Shown piece by piece: positions 35,643 to 43,504 of a stretch of 64,000 nt of DNA (the stretch's first letter is position 1; each line of letters starts with the position of its first letter). Under the pieces are notes generated by a model. It did not search any database. It was not told the DNA's origin and worked only from the letters and a program-made list of their open reading frames with translations. Source of the DNA: Methylococcales bacterium (lineage in GTDB: Bacteria; Pseudomonadota; Gammaproteobacteria; Methylococcales; Methylomonadaceae); the NCBI GenBank assembly GCA_030654015.1, contig JAURYI010000023.1, positions 1 to 64,000 of the forward strand, given 5' to 3'. A program made the translations under genes and the position numbers.

Positions 35643-36331
35643 GCACAAATCAACTTGCCGAACTACATCCTGTATTGTGGAAGGCACTAAACGAGTTATT
35701 TAATTCAAAAGACAAAATTTTTCCTTGTCTTTATGCAATGAGTTCATTTAATAAGCAAGCTATGTATTTTGGTATCTCCAATCAAAATGAATCAATCGAA
35801 AATCTAGCTGATGATTTAAAAGAAATGTCGTTGCTGTTAGATGGCAAGCGTGACGAAAAATCAAAAATATTTAATACTTATGTTCATATAATTAAAAATA
35901 ATAATATCGAAAATGTAAAAGAATTTTTAATTAGCTTATTGCAAGCATTACATAAAATTGATGAACAAGAATGGCTGGAAAACTCCACTAAAGATATGAA
36001 TGTACCTGATTTTGAATTTTGCTTTAACAGTCAATTGTGGTTTCCAGTTTTACTTACACCTAATCATCCTTCGACAATTCGCCGAAGTCCTTTTACATTA
36101 ATAGCCTTTCAACCGAAAACTACATTTGATTACAATAAAGAAACTAAATCTGTTTTTTATCAGCGAATGAGAGCATCAATTCACAGTCGAGTAGATTATT
36201 TTTATAACGAAGACAGACCTTATTATCTATCTGATAAATCAAGCGGTAAAAACATTGTTCAATTCATCGGATTAGATTCTGAAGAAACCAAAGATTTTCA
36301 TTATCCTAAAATAACAAATTTTAAAAAGTAA
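35636..36331 (+). CDS. YqcI/YcgG family protein, putative heme-dependent N-hydroxylase
   Basis: 231 residues from GTG 35636, overlapping the maturase stop. Family features: FPCLYAMSSFNKQAMYFGI, a FLISLLQALHKIDEQEW helix, FEFCFNSQLWFPVLLTPNHPS, RRSPF and FQPKTTFDYN. Characterised YqcI/YcgG proteins (guanitoxin and argolaphos pathways) are heme-dependent enzymes that N-hydroxylate arginine-type guanidines. The adjacent peptide ends in Arg, so that residue is a natural candidate substrate; this is inference. The low GC matches the maturase, marking one transferred unit. Confidence 0.75.
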   Translation: MLSTNQLAELHPVLWKALNELFNSKDKIFPCLYAMSSFNKQAMYFGISNQNESIENLADDLKEMSLLLDGKRDEKSKIFNTYVHIIKNNNIENVKEFLISLLQALHKIDEQEWLENSTKDMNVPDFEFCFNSQLWFPVLLTPNHPSTIRRSPFTLIAFQPKTTFDYNKETKSVFYQRMRASIHSRVDYFYNEDRPYYLSDKSSGKNIVQFIGLDSEETKDFHYPKITNFKK

Positions 36332-36356
36332 TTTAACGCAAGTTTGGATTAAAATC

Positions 36357-36431
36357 ATGAAATTATCTATCGTTACCATTTCTTTTAATCAAGCTAAATT
36401 TATAGAACGTGCGATTAAGTCAGCCCTGTAG
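36357..36431 (+). pseudogene. Glycosyltransferase family 2 N-terminal stub, truncated by a repeat
   Basis: 24 codons reading MKLSIVTISFNQAKFIERAI then KSAL and stop. This is the typical first strand and helix of a GT2 enzyme. The stop lies in GTAGGGTGGG, the left end of an intergenic repeat (36428-36512), and no further GT2 sequence follows. It is probably the remnant of a fourth gene of the island. Confidence 0.7.
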
Positions 36432-36512
36432 GGTGGGCAAACGGCTCTATCGTGTGCATCGCGCTGAATTGGCATAATCGGAGGGCAAGCAAAAAGACGC
36501 TTGCCCACCTAC
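36428..36512. repeat. GTAGGGTGGGCAA repeat (family E)
   Basis: Arms GTAGGGTGGGCAA and TTGCCCACCTAC, imperfect complements, enclose about 60 bp. The element ends a GT2 reading frame. AGCCCTGTAG at its left edge also precedes repeats near 52197 and 52761. Confidence 0.75.
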
Positions 36513-36515
36513 ATA

Positions 36516-36582
36516 GCTCCAGTGTGTGCATGAAGACGCTGGAGCGTCAACGTCTGCATTCCAACGCCGAGCGTTGGAATGA
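36516..36582. repeat. GACGCTGGAGCGTC repeat (family C)
   Basis: Contains GACGCTGGAGCGTC and TTCCAACGCCGAGCGTTGGAA palindromes. Longer or partial relatives lie at 52030-52184 and 62302-62370. Confidence 0.8.
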
Positions 36583-36594
36583 TAATTGAGCTGA

Positions 36595-36882
36595 TTATTC
36601 AATCACCTTAGGCACTAAATACAAGCCGTCTTCGACACGCGGGGCAACGCTTTGATACAGTTCACGCAGATTGGTTTCGGTGACTGCATCGGCGCGTAAT
36701 AGTTGAGTGGCATCCAAGGGATTCAATAACGGCAACACGTCATCGGTATTGACTGCGTTCATTTGCGCGACTAAATCCAGAATGTCGCTGATGGTGTGGG
36801 TGTAGCCTTCCAAGCGATCTTCGGGGATTGCCAACCGCGCCAGATGGGCGACTTTAACCACTTCTGCTTTGCTGATAGCCAT
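36595..36882 (-). CDS. gatC: Asp-tRNA(Asn)/Glu-tRNA(Gln) amidotransferase subunit C
   Basis: 95 residues from ATG 36882 with the family pattern VVKVAHLARLAIPEDRLEGY and VNTDDVLPLLNPL. It stabilises GatA in the complex that converts Glu-tRNA(Gln) and Asp-tRNA(Asn) to the amidated forms. It lies 2 nt after gatA; gatB is not in the gene pair and must be elsewhere. Gene order gatA-gatC on this strand is the reverse of the usual gatCAB. Confidence 0.95.
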   Translation of the reverse strand: MAISKAEVVKVAHLARLAIPEDRLEGYTHTISDILDLVAQMNAVNTDDVLPLLNPLDATQLLRADAVTETNLRELYQSVAPRVEDGLYLVPKVIE

Positions 36883-36884
36883 GT

Positions 36885-38372
36885 TTACGCTCCTGTGAAT
36901 TGGCTGGGCGATTGACGATGCCAATCGGTCACTTGTTGATATGAATGCGCCACGTTGAGCAGTTTGGCTTCATTAAAATAATCGCCAATAATCTGCAAAC
37001 CGACAGGCAGGTTATCACTAAAACCGACAGGAATCGACACGGCGGGAACACCTGCCAGACTAATCGGCAGCGTGTAAATATCGCCTAAATACATGGCAAT
37101 CGGATCATCGGATTTTTCGCCGATTTTAAACGCGGTGGTCGGTGTCACAGGCCCCATTAATACATCAACGTCATTAAACGCGGCAACAAAATCATTTTTG
37201 ATTAAGCGGCGGATTTTTTGCGCTTTCAGATAATAAGCATCGTAATAACCTGACGATAACGCGTAAGTGCCGATGACAATACGGCGTTTGACTTCATCAC
37301 CAAAGCCTTCCCAACGACTGCGCTCATACAAATCTTGTAAGTTGGTTGGCGCATCACAGGAATGTCCAAAACGCACGCCATCAAAACGCGATAAATTCGC
37401 TGAGGCTTCGGCGGGAGCGATAACGTAGTATGCCGCGACCGATAAATGACTGTTCGGCAAGCTGACTTCTTTCACGGTCGCGCCTAGACGTTTAAATTGT
37501 TCAACCGCTTCGTTAATGACTTTCGCTACGTCTGCATCCAGACCGTCGGCAAAAAATTCTTTCGGTATGCCGATGCGTAACCCTGTCAGTGGTTCATTGA
37601 GGGTCGCGCTGTAATCGGGTACGGGGACATTGGCACTGGTAGAATCACGCACATCAAAGCCGCTGATGGTTTGTAAAATCAACGCCATGTCTTCGGCTGA
37701 ACGCGCCATCGGGCCGCATTGATCCAAGCTGGACGCATAAGCGGTCATACCGTAGCGTGAAATCCGTCCGTAAGTCGGTTTGATACTGCTGATACCGCAA
37801 TACGACGCAGGTTGACGTACCGAGCCGCCTGTATCACTGCCCAACGAATACGCAGCTAAACCCGCCGCAACCGCCGCCGCTGAACCGCCTGAACTGCCAC
37901 CGGGAATGCGGCTTAAGTCCCACGGATTCGCCACTGCACCGTAATAACTGTTTTCATTGGATGAACCCATGGCGAATTCATCCATATTAACTTTACCCAG
38001 CAATACCGCGCCGGCTTGGTTGAGTTTGTCGTACACCGTGGCATCGTAAGGCGAAATAAAATTGCTGAGCATTTTTGACCCGCAGGAAGTCAGTATGCCT
38101 TTGGTGCAGAATAAATCTTTCAGCGCGTAAGGCACACCTGCCAGCGGGTGATTCAATTCGCCGCTTCGGATTTTATTATCCACTTCAATGGCTTGGGCGC
38201 GGGCTTTATCTTGCACCACGGTGATGTAAGCATTGAGTTGCGGGTCGTATTGCTTGATACGGTTTAAAAAAAGTTCTACCAGCTCCATCACCGAAATGTC
38301 TTTATTGACTATCAGTTGATGCAGTTCTTTGCTGGTCAGTGTACTCAAATCACCTTGAGTCGCTACGGTCAT
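36885..38372 (-). CDS. gatA: Asp-tRNA(Asn)/Glu-tRNA(Gln) amidotransferase subunit A
   Basis: A 495-residue amidase-signature enzyme: Lys in [10 protein letters not shown], then [18 protein letters not shown] and [18 protein letters not shown] with the Ser-cisSer-Lys triad. It releases ammonia from Gln for tRNA amidation in the cytoplasm. Full length. Directly upstream of gatC. Confidence 0.97.
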   Translation of the reverse strand: MTVATQGDLSTLTSKELHQLIVNKDISVMELVELFLNRIKQYDPQLNAYITVVQDKARAQAIEVDNKIRSGELNHPLAGVPYALKDLFCTKGILTSCGSKMLSNFISPYDATVYDKLNQAGAVLLGKVNMDEFAMGSSNENSYYGAVANPWDLSRIPGGSSGGSAAAVAAGLAAYSLGSDTGGSVRQPASYCGISSIKPTYGRISRYGMTAYASSLDQCGPMARSAEDMALILQTISGFDVRDSTSANVPVPDYSATLNEPLTGLRIGIPKEFFADGLDADVAKVINEAVEQFKRLGATVKEVSLPNSHLSVAAYYVIAPAEASANLSRFDGVRFGHSCDAPTNLQDLYERSRWEGFGDEVKRRIVIGTYALSSGYYDAYYLKAQKIRRLIKNDFVAAFNDVDVLMGPVTPTTAFKIGEKSDDPIAMYLGDIYTLPISLAGVPAVSIPVGFSDNLPVGLQIIGDYFNEAKLLNVAHSYQQVTDWHRQSPSQFTGA

Positions 38373-38420
38373 GAGGGTTGTTCTCCTGTTGTATTAATGT
38401 GTTAATCCCGCCGATATTAC

Positions 38421-38801
38421 TTAACCTTTGATATAACTAAACCGCTGGTCGTCTTTCGGTGTGCCTTCAAAAACACCATTGGGTTCTGCTGCCGCATCCC
38501 ATAACAGCACTTCTTCAATTTTTTTCGCTAACGCAAAATCTCTTTCGGTCACGCCTTTGGCTGAATGGGTGACTAATTTAACGATAACGAACGCATAAGA
38601 AATGCTCATATCGGGATGATGCCACGCTTTTTCGGCGAGATGTCCGACGGTGGTGACGACCATTAAGGTGGATTTCCAACTGCTGGTTTTTATTTTGCGT
38701 CTAATCCAGCCGTTTTCATACGTCCAATTGGGTAATTCGTCTTTCAGGCGTTGTTCGATTTCGGCATCGCTTAAAGCGATGGGGTGTTGATGTTCTGACA
38801 T
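38421..38801 (-). CDS. phhB: Pterin-4a-carbinolamine dehydratase
   Basis: 126 residues from ATG 38801, with GGAGG upstream. Family core: WTYENGWIRRKIKTSSW and KAWHHPDMSISYAFVIVKLVTHSAKGVTERDF. The His-His-Pro active site is intact. It recycles 4a-hydroxy-tetrahydropterins, or serves a pterin-related role; no phenylalanine hydroxylase gene is adjacent. Confidence 0.93.
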   Translation of the reverse strand: MSEHQHPIALSDAEIEQRLKDELPNWTYENGWIRRKIKTSSWKSTLMVVTTVGHLAEKAWHHPDMSISYAFVIVKLVTHSAKGVTERDFALAKKIEEVLLWDAAAEPNGVFEGTPKDDQRFSYIKG

Positions 38802-38862
38802 AAAAACCTCCAAGTGAGTCAGACCTTTCAAGTTTTTAAAGCCTGAAAAGTCTTAAAGTACG

Positions 38863-39711
38863 TTATTTAATCTGTTCAATAATGCCGTCCAGTTCTTCTA
38901 AACTGGAGTAAGTAATCACTAATTTCCCTGTGCCGTTTTCTTTGTGGTCGATAGAGACTTTCGCGCCCAGTTTGGCGGTTAAATCATCTTGCAAGCGACG
39001 GGTATCGTGGTCGATGACTTTTACAGTCGGCGGTTTGGGCGTTTCTTGTGCTTCTTTAATCAAGCGTTCTGCGGCTCTGACCGTCAAGCCGTCTTTGGCT
39101 ATTTTACGCGCAATTTCGACTTGCTTTACCCCTTCCAACGCTAACAAGGCACGCGCGTGTCCCATGTCTATTTGCTTATTAACCAATAGGGTTTTTACTT
39201 CAACGTGTAAATCCAGCAGGCGTAATAAATTGGTGACGGTGGCGCGAGATTTACCAATAGCATCGGCGATTTGCTGATGCGTCATGGAAAATTCTTCCAG
39301 CAAGCGTTTCAGTGCATCGGCTTCTTCTAACGGATTCAGGTCTTCGCGTTGGATATTTTCAATCAGGGCAATTGCCATTGCGCTGTTGTCGTCGATAATT
39401 TTAATCACTACAGGGACTTCATTCAGTCCTGCCAGTTGCGCTGCTCGCCAGCGACGCTCACCTGCGACAATTTCATATTGATGCTGGGCAAGCTGACGCA
39501 CGACGATTGGCTGGATGATGCCTTGCGATTTAATAGAATTGGCTAAATCCTGCAATTTTTCGGGATTAATATCTTTGCGCGGTTGGTATTTGCCACGTTG
39601 CAAGTATTCAATGGGGAGCGTTTCCAGTGTGTGCGGTTTTTGCTCTTTGGGAGACGCATCACCTAATAAAGCATCCAGTCCACGCCCTAATGCACGTTTT
39701 TTTACAGTCAT
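38863..39711 (-). CDS. parB: Chromosome-partitioning protein ParB
   Basis: 282 residues: ParA-interacting N-terminus KKRALGRGLDALLGD, CTPase/ParB box IVAGERRWRAAQLAG, HTH region (TMTHQQIADAIGKSRATVTNLL), and the C-terminal dimerisation end. It binds parS sites and spreads as a CTP-dependent clamp. It overlaps the 87-residue gene upstream by 4 nt. Confidence 0.97.
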   Translation of the reverse strand: MTVKKRALGRGLDALLGDASPKEQKPHTLETLPIEYLQRGKYQPRKDINPEKLQDLANSIKSQGIIQPIVVRQLAQHQYEIVAGERRWRAAQLAGLNEVPVVIKIIDDNSAMAIALIENIQREDLNPLEEADALKRLLEEFSMTHQQIADAIGKSRATVTNLLRLLDLHVEVKTLLVNKQIDMGHARALLALEGVKQVEIARKIAKDGLTVRAAERLIKEAQETPKPPTVKVIDHDTRRLQDDLTAKLGAKVSIDHKENGTGKLVITYSSLEELDGIIEQIK

Positions 39712-39971
39712 AATGTTGGTTTATCTATATTGAGGTTTTGAACCAGTGCTTCAAAGTCGTCCAGCAAATCTTTTAATACTTCCACTTCTTTAATCAGATT
39801 GGCGTTTTCTTTTTGTATCGCTTTCATGAGCGCGATGGTGGCGATAGCGGCGTGGTCGTCGGCTAAGGTGGCGTGTGGTGTTGGCACACTTTCTTTCGCT
39901 TTGACTGGCTTGGCAACATCGACTAATAAGGCTTCCAGCCCCCGCCCTAAGCCGCGTTTTTGCGTGGTCAT
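39708..39971 (-). CDS. ParB-N-terminus-like mini-protein with coiled coil
   Basis: 87 residues starting MTTQKRGLGRGLEALLVDVA, a near copy of the ParB ParA-interaction peptide, followed by a Pro-rich linker and a helical, probably coiled-coil tail (IATIALMKAIQKENANLIKE onward). It has none of the ParB box, HTH or dimer domain. It sits between parA and parB with 4-nt overlaps on both sides, so all three are translationally coupled. A likely role is modulating ParA ATPase or its partner binding; this is inference. Not a broken parB, as the frame is intact and coupled. Confidence 0.75.
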   Translation of the reverse strand: MTTQKRGLGRGLEALLVDVAKPVKAKESVPTPHATLADDHAAIATIALMKAIQKENANLIKEVEVLKDLLDDFEALVQNLNIDKPTL

Positions 39972-40735
39972 GGCGTTTCTTTTCTAATCATTTCGCCGAC
40001 TAAGGCAATATACGCCAACGCACCGCGTGACGATTTATCGTAGCTTAACACGGGTAAACCATGACTGGGTGCTTCGGCTAAGCGGATATTTCTGGGAATA
40101 CAGGTGCGGAACACTTTATCACCGAAGTAGCGCAATAATTGTTCAGACACATCTTTAGTCAAACGGTTACGGTCGTCGTACATGGTGCGCAAAATGCCTT
40201 CCAGATGCAGGTTCGGATTAACGGTGTCCTGAATATTCTGCAAGGTGGTCATTAATGCCGATAAACCTTCCAGTGCGTAATACTCGCATTGCATCGGTAT
40301 CAATAAACTGTCCGCCGCCACCATTGCGTTCAGTGTCAGCATATTTAACGACGGCGGGCAGTCGATCAAAATAAAATCATACTGTGCTTTTATGGGCAAT
40401 AACGCATCGGCTAAACGTTGTTCCTTGCGGTCGGCCTGCATTAATTCCACTTCGGCAGCCGTCAAGTCAGAATTACCCGCCACCACTGAAAAGCCGAAAT
40501 CAGGCAGTTCAATAATGGTGTCAATCGCAGGCACGATCGCCATGAGCAACTCATAACTGGAATGTTGAATATCATTTTTATCAATACCACAGCCCATTGC
40601 CGCATTACCCTGTGGATCAAGGTCTACAAGCAGAACACGCCGTTTAGCCGCCGCTAAAGACGCGGCAAGATTGACACTGGTTGTTGTTTTTCCTACGCCA
40701 CCTTTTTGATTGGTGACGGCTATTACTTTACCCAC
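39968..40735 (-). CDS. parA: Chromosome-partitioning ATPase ParA
   Basis: 255 residues beginning at GTG 40735 (GAGGTAA upstream). Deviant Walker A KGGVGKTTTSVNLAASLA, DLDPQGNAAMG, and IDCPPSLNMLTLNAM. It forms ATP-dependent dimers on DNA and drives segregation with ParB. Leads the parA-mini-parB-parB operon. Confidence 0.97.
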   Translation of the reverse strand: MGKVIAVTNQKGGVGKTTTSVNLAASLAAAKRRVLLVDLDPQGNAAMGCGIDKNDIQHSSYELLMAIVPAIDTIIELPDFGFSVVAGNSDLTAAEVELMQADRKEQRLADALLPIKAQYDFILIDCPPSLNMLTLNAMVAADSLLIPMQCEYYALEGLSALMTTLQNIQDTVNPNLHLEGILRTMYDDRNRLTKDVSEQLLRYFGDKVFRTCIPRNIRLAEAPSHGLPVLSYDKSSRGALAYIALVGEMIRKETP

Positions 40736-40948
40736 GTTGTTACCTCAGGCTAATGGTGTTTATTTCGATGTCGGGTATTTTAACGGATTTTTGTGGCTGT
40801 CGGGTGCAGGGTGTACTTTATAGATTGGATCAGGCGATTGCCATAGCCCAATATGAACGCAGATTGTGTCGGATTACGCTATGTTAAGCCGCGTTTCCAT
40901 TATGTTGAAATGATGCCATCCGTGGCAAGGTAAATCCTTGAATGGTTA

Positions 40949-41716
40949 TTACGCTTTGGTTTTAGCTTTTAATGCGGCAACACGTTCTGCGGCTGATAGG
41001 GTGCTAACAGCAGGTGCGCCTGCTTGTTTGGCTTGTGCCATCATTGCTTCCATTTTTTCCGCTTGGCTTTGTGGTTTGGCAGTGATTTCACGCACGGTTT
41101 TCGCCGCTTCGGCTTCAATTTTGGCTTTTTGGGCAATTTGCTGCAATTTTCTTACCGCAGTCGATTCTGCACCGATACCGTTTTTCAAGTTTGCCAATTC
41201 AGCTTGGCGGTCGGCTTTGAGTTTTTCTTTTTCCACTTGGCTTTCAGCCAGTTTCACGTCGCGCAGGGCTTTGGTGGTTATTTTGTCAAAGTCATTCAGT
41301 TGTGAGGTCAGGATTTTTAAAATATCATCCAACTCATCTTTGACTGCTTTGGCTTCTGCGGCTTCTTCTTGCTCTTGTACCAATTGGGCTTGCGCTTCTT
41401 CAATCCCTGCAAAAAAATCATCAAATGCCGCTTGGCTGATTTCTTGACGCTCTAATTGTCCGACCATAATGTCCAGTGTGGTTAAATATTGGGCAATCTG
41501 TGCTTCTTTAACCACGACATCGTTTTGTTCTTTGTCGTAATCCTGTTTAGCTTCGGCAAATTTTCTAGCGACACCTTGAATTTTGTCAGCCAAGGCATCC
41601 CTGTCTACTTCTGTTGCAGTTTCAGGATCAAAAGCGACTAATGCACCGACTAAACTTTCGCCTGCTTGATCTACTTGCGCACCGAACAATCTACCTAATA
41701 ACGAAAACGTACCCAT
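40949..41716 (-). CDS. PspA/IM30-like coiled-coil protein (YjfJ-like)
   Basis: 255 residues, nearly all helical and charged, starting MGTFSLLGRLFGAQVDQ, with long heptad-like Glu/Lys/Ala stretches and an Ala-rich C-terminus. Together with the DUF2491 gene behind it this resembles the E. coli yjfJ-yjfK order, where YjfJ is a PspA-family membrane-stress protein. A function in membrane maintenance is inferred. GGAGAG precedes the ATG. Confidence 0.65.
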   Translation of the reverse strand: MGTFSLLGRLFGAQVDQAGESLVGALVAFDPETATEVDRDALADKIQGVARKFAEAKQDYDKEQNDVVVKEAQIAQYLTTLDIMVGQLERQEISQAAFDDFFAGIEEAQAQLVQEQEEAAEAKAVKDELDDILKILTSQLNDFDKITTKALRDVKLAESQVEKEKLKADRQAELANLKNGIGAESTAVRKLQQIAQKAKIEAEAAKTVREITAKPQSQAEKMEAMMAQAKQAGAPAVSTLSAAERVAALKAKTKA

Positions 41717-41737
41717 TGAGCTCTCTCCAAATGTGAA

Positions 41738-42526
41738 TTAAATAACTTTGATGTTGGTTCTTTCTAACTTTATAGCAAAAATATATTCTGCTAAAGGAAG
41801 CTGGTCTTCGATGGTAATTTCATTACCATTGTGTGAGGTTGTTACCCAAAAAGCAACGATGAGTTCCTCAAATAGTGTGTCCTGCAAGCTACGCGAATGC
41901 GGCATTAAATTCATAATACGGCGGCTTTCGCCTGTGACACCGTTCGCATCGAAAATAACGGTTTCTTCGCCGCTAAACGCGGGCATAAAATCTTGTTCAG
42001 GTTCAACACGGGCATATTCAACGCCGTCTTCATCGTTATTGGCGGCTAGGCGTTTATCGACTTCGGCGCGGGATAAGAAGGTGTATAAATCTTCGCGGGA
42101 AAAGTTGTAGCTGGGTTCGCCCAAACCTGAGCCATTATCGCCCAGAAAAAATAAAATATCTTCTTCACCTTGAGGCGGTTCGGTGACGCTGGAACAGAAT
42201 AAAATTTCGTCAATGTTATCAACATTATTGCTGTCACACAGCACTTGTAAGAACAGTCTTTTTCTATCGCCTTCTTTATTAAAATAAAAGCGATAGATTT
42301 TTTTGTTGTCCATGCCTTCAATTTTAATACTGGAAATGGATTTAACGCTCAGCACCTTGAGATTATCAAGCAGTACGTCAATCATTGCCCCGTAGGTCAT
42401 CGCCGAAAGAATGGGGTTGATTTCAAAGGTGATGGTGCTGTTAAAGTTTATTTTCAGCGGCAGGTTGGCATCTTGTGCGGTTGATTCGCCACCGAATAAT
42501 TTACTAAAGTAAGAAAAAATATTCAT
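41738..42526 (-). CDS. DUF2491 (YjfK-like) protein
   Basis: 262 residues matching DUF2491: N-terminal MNIFSYFSKLFGG, a middle strand-rich part with YRFYFNKEGDRKRLFLQVLC and the C-terminal SRSLQDTLFEELIVAFWVTT. Function is unknown; the family accompanies PspA-like proteins. It starts downstream of the Ser-rich membrane protein gene by 9 nt. Confidence 0.75.
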   Translation of the reverse strand: MNIFSYFSKLFGGESTAQDANLPLKINFNSTITFEINPILSAMTYGAMIDVLLDNLKVLSVKSISSIKIEGMDNKKIYRFYFNKEGDRKRLFLQVLCDSNNVDNIDEILFCSSVTEPPQGEEDILFFLGDNGSGLGEPSYNFSREDLYTFLSRAEVDKRLAANNDEDGVEYARVEPEQDFMPAFSGEETVIFDANGVTGESRRIMNLMPHSRSLQDTLFEELIVAFWVTTSHNGNEITIEDQLPLAEYIFAIKLERTNIKVI

Positions 42527-42535
42527 TTACTGTTC

Positions 42536-43180
42536 CTAGAGTCGGTAATTCGTGCTGGAGCTGCTGTTACGGTTTTTAAGCCAGAAATAGATGACGAGAA
42601 TGCCGCCTATGATTAAAAATATCATGAACCATGATGTGCCGCCGCTTTTAGCGGGCGTAGCGTCTGTCGCGGTATTAGTGACAGTTGCAACAGGCGGCGT
42701 GGTGACAGTCGAGGGAGTCACATAGGCAGGTTGCGGGCGGTTATTGTTATTGCGTGCAGCCATTTCCGCAGCAAATCTGGCTGCATCAACGATTTGTTGC
42801 TGACGTTTATTCTCAGCAAGTTGTCTTTGTATATCGGCTAGTTGTCGGTTGGTGTTATCGTTGTTTTGTACAGGTGCAGGAACAGGCGCGACAACAACAG
42901 GTGTATTATCAACCGGTTTTTTATTGATTTTTTGCCACGCTTTGCTTGCCTCATTATTCTTAGCCGTATTGGCAAATATTGAATTGGTAGCACTGGTGGT
43001 TCTACTCGGTTTGCTGGTGGTTGTTTTACTGCTGGTGGTGCTTTTACTGCTGGTAGTGGAGCGTGATTTTGAAGAACTGGAACTGTCTGAGGTGCTTCCT
43101 GTTCTGGCTTCTGCTACTGAAATTATGCCTAAAAATATCATCATCATGATAATAAGCGATAGGCTTGTTAGTTTTTTCAT
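42536..43180 (-). CDS. Ser/Thr-rich membrane-anchored protein
   Basis: 214 residues: signal peptide (to VAEA), a low-complexity Ser/Thr/Lys stretch (about 25-75), a Gln/Asn-rich helical segment, a Pro/Thr linker, and a C-terminal membrane helix (about 180-200: WFMIFLIIGGILVIYFWL). No family recognised. It heads a three-gene minus-strand operon with the DUF2491 and PspA-like genes, so it may be the envelope component of that module. Repeat purity is moderate. Confidence 0.65.
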   Translation of the reverse strand: MKKLTSLSLIIMMMIFLGIISVAEARTGSTSDSSSSSKSRSTTSSKSTTSSKTTTSKPSRTTSATNSIFANTAKNNEASKAWQKINKKPVDNTPVVVAPVPAPVQNNDNTNRQLADIQRQLAENKRQQQIVDAARFAAEMAARNNNNRPQPAYVTPSTVTTPPVATVTNTATDATPAKSGGTSWFMIFLIIGGILVIYFWLKNRNSSSSTNYRL

Positions 43181-43504
43181 AACATTTTCCTGAGTGCGAT
43201 CGGTCGGTTATTTAAGTGTGGCTATTAAAGCAGGATATTGGTGTTTTGGACAGTCCCCGCAAAAGATAAAGTACGCGCTGATTTTCAGCGTGATGACGGG
43301 TGAAACGCGGCTTTCCCTGTCAATTCGTCTGCCGCTATTCATAGCCTGACTTTTGGTTTATCATCGTTGCTTTATTACCACGTTACAGGTTGCGCTGGAT
43401 GGAAAAATGTTGCTAAGTTCTCATCATTCACGCCCTCTTTTCAGCAAATCACGGTTAATAAAATCCTCTGCTTCTCATCATCTCATTATTATTTTGAGCG
43501 CGTC
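43181..43504. other. Intergenic region between divergent genes
   Basis: A 324-bp gap between the Ser-rich membrane protein and the GGDEF gene. It holds a small CGCTGA-TTT-TCAGCG hairpin near 43276-43290 and presumably both promoters. The GGDEF reading frame stays open across the right 138 bp, but no ribosome site favours an earlier start. Confidence 0.5.

Noticed and set aside
43367-43504. N-terminal extension of the GGDEF protein
   Set aside because: The open frame lacks a ribosome site and the extension has no domain; MKKVFFPAAAL at 43505 is the normal membrane-protein start.
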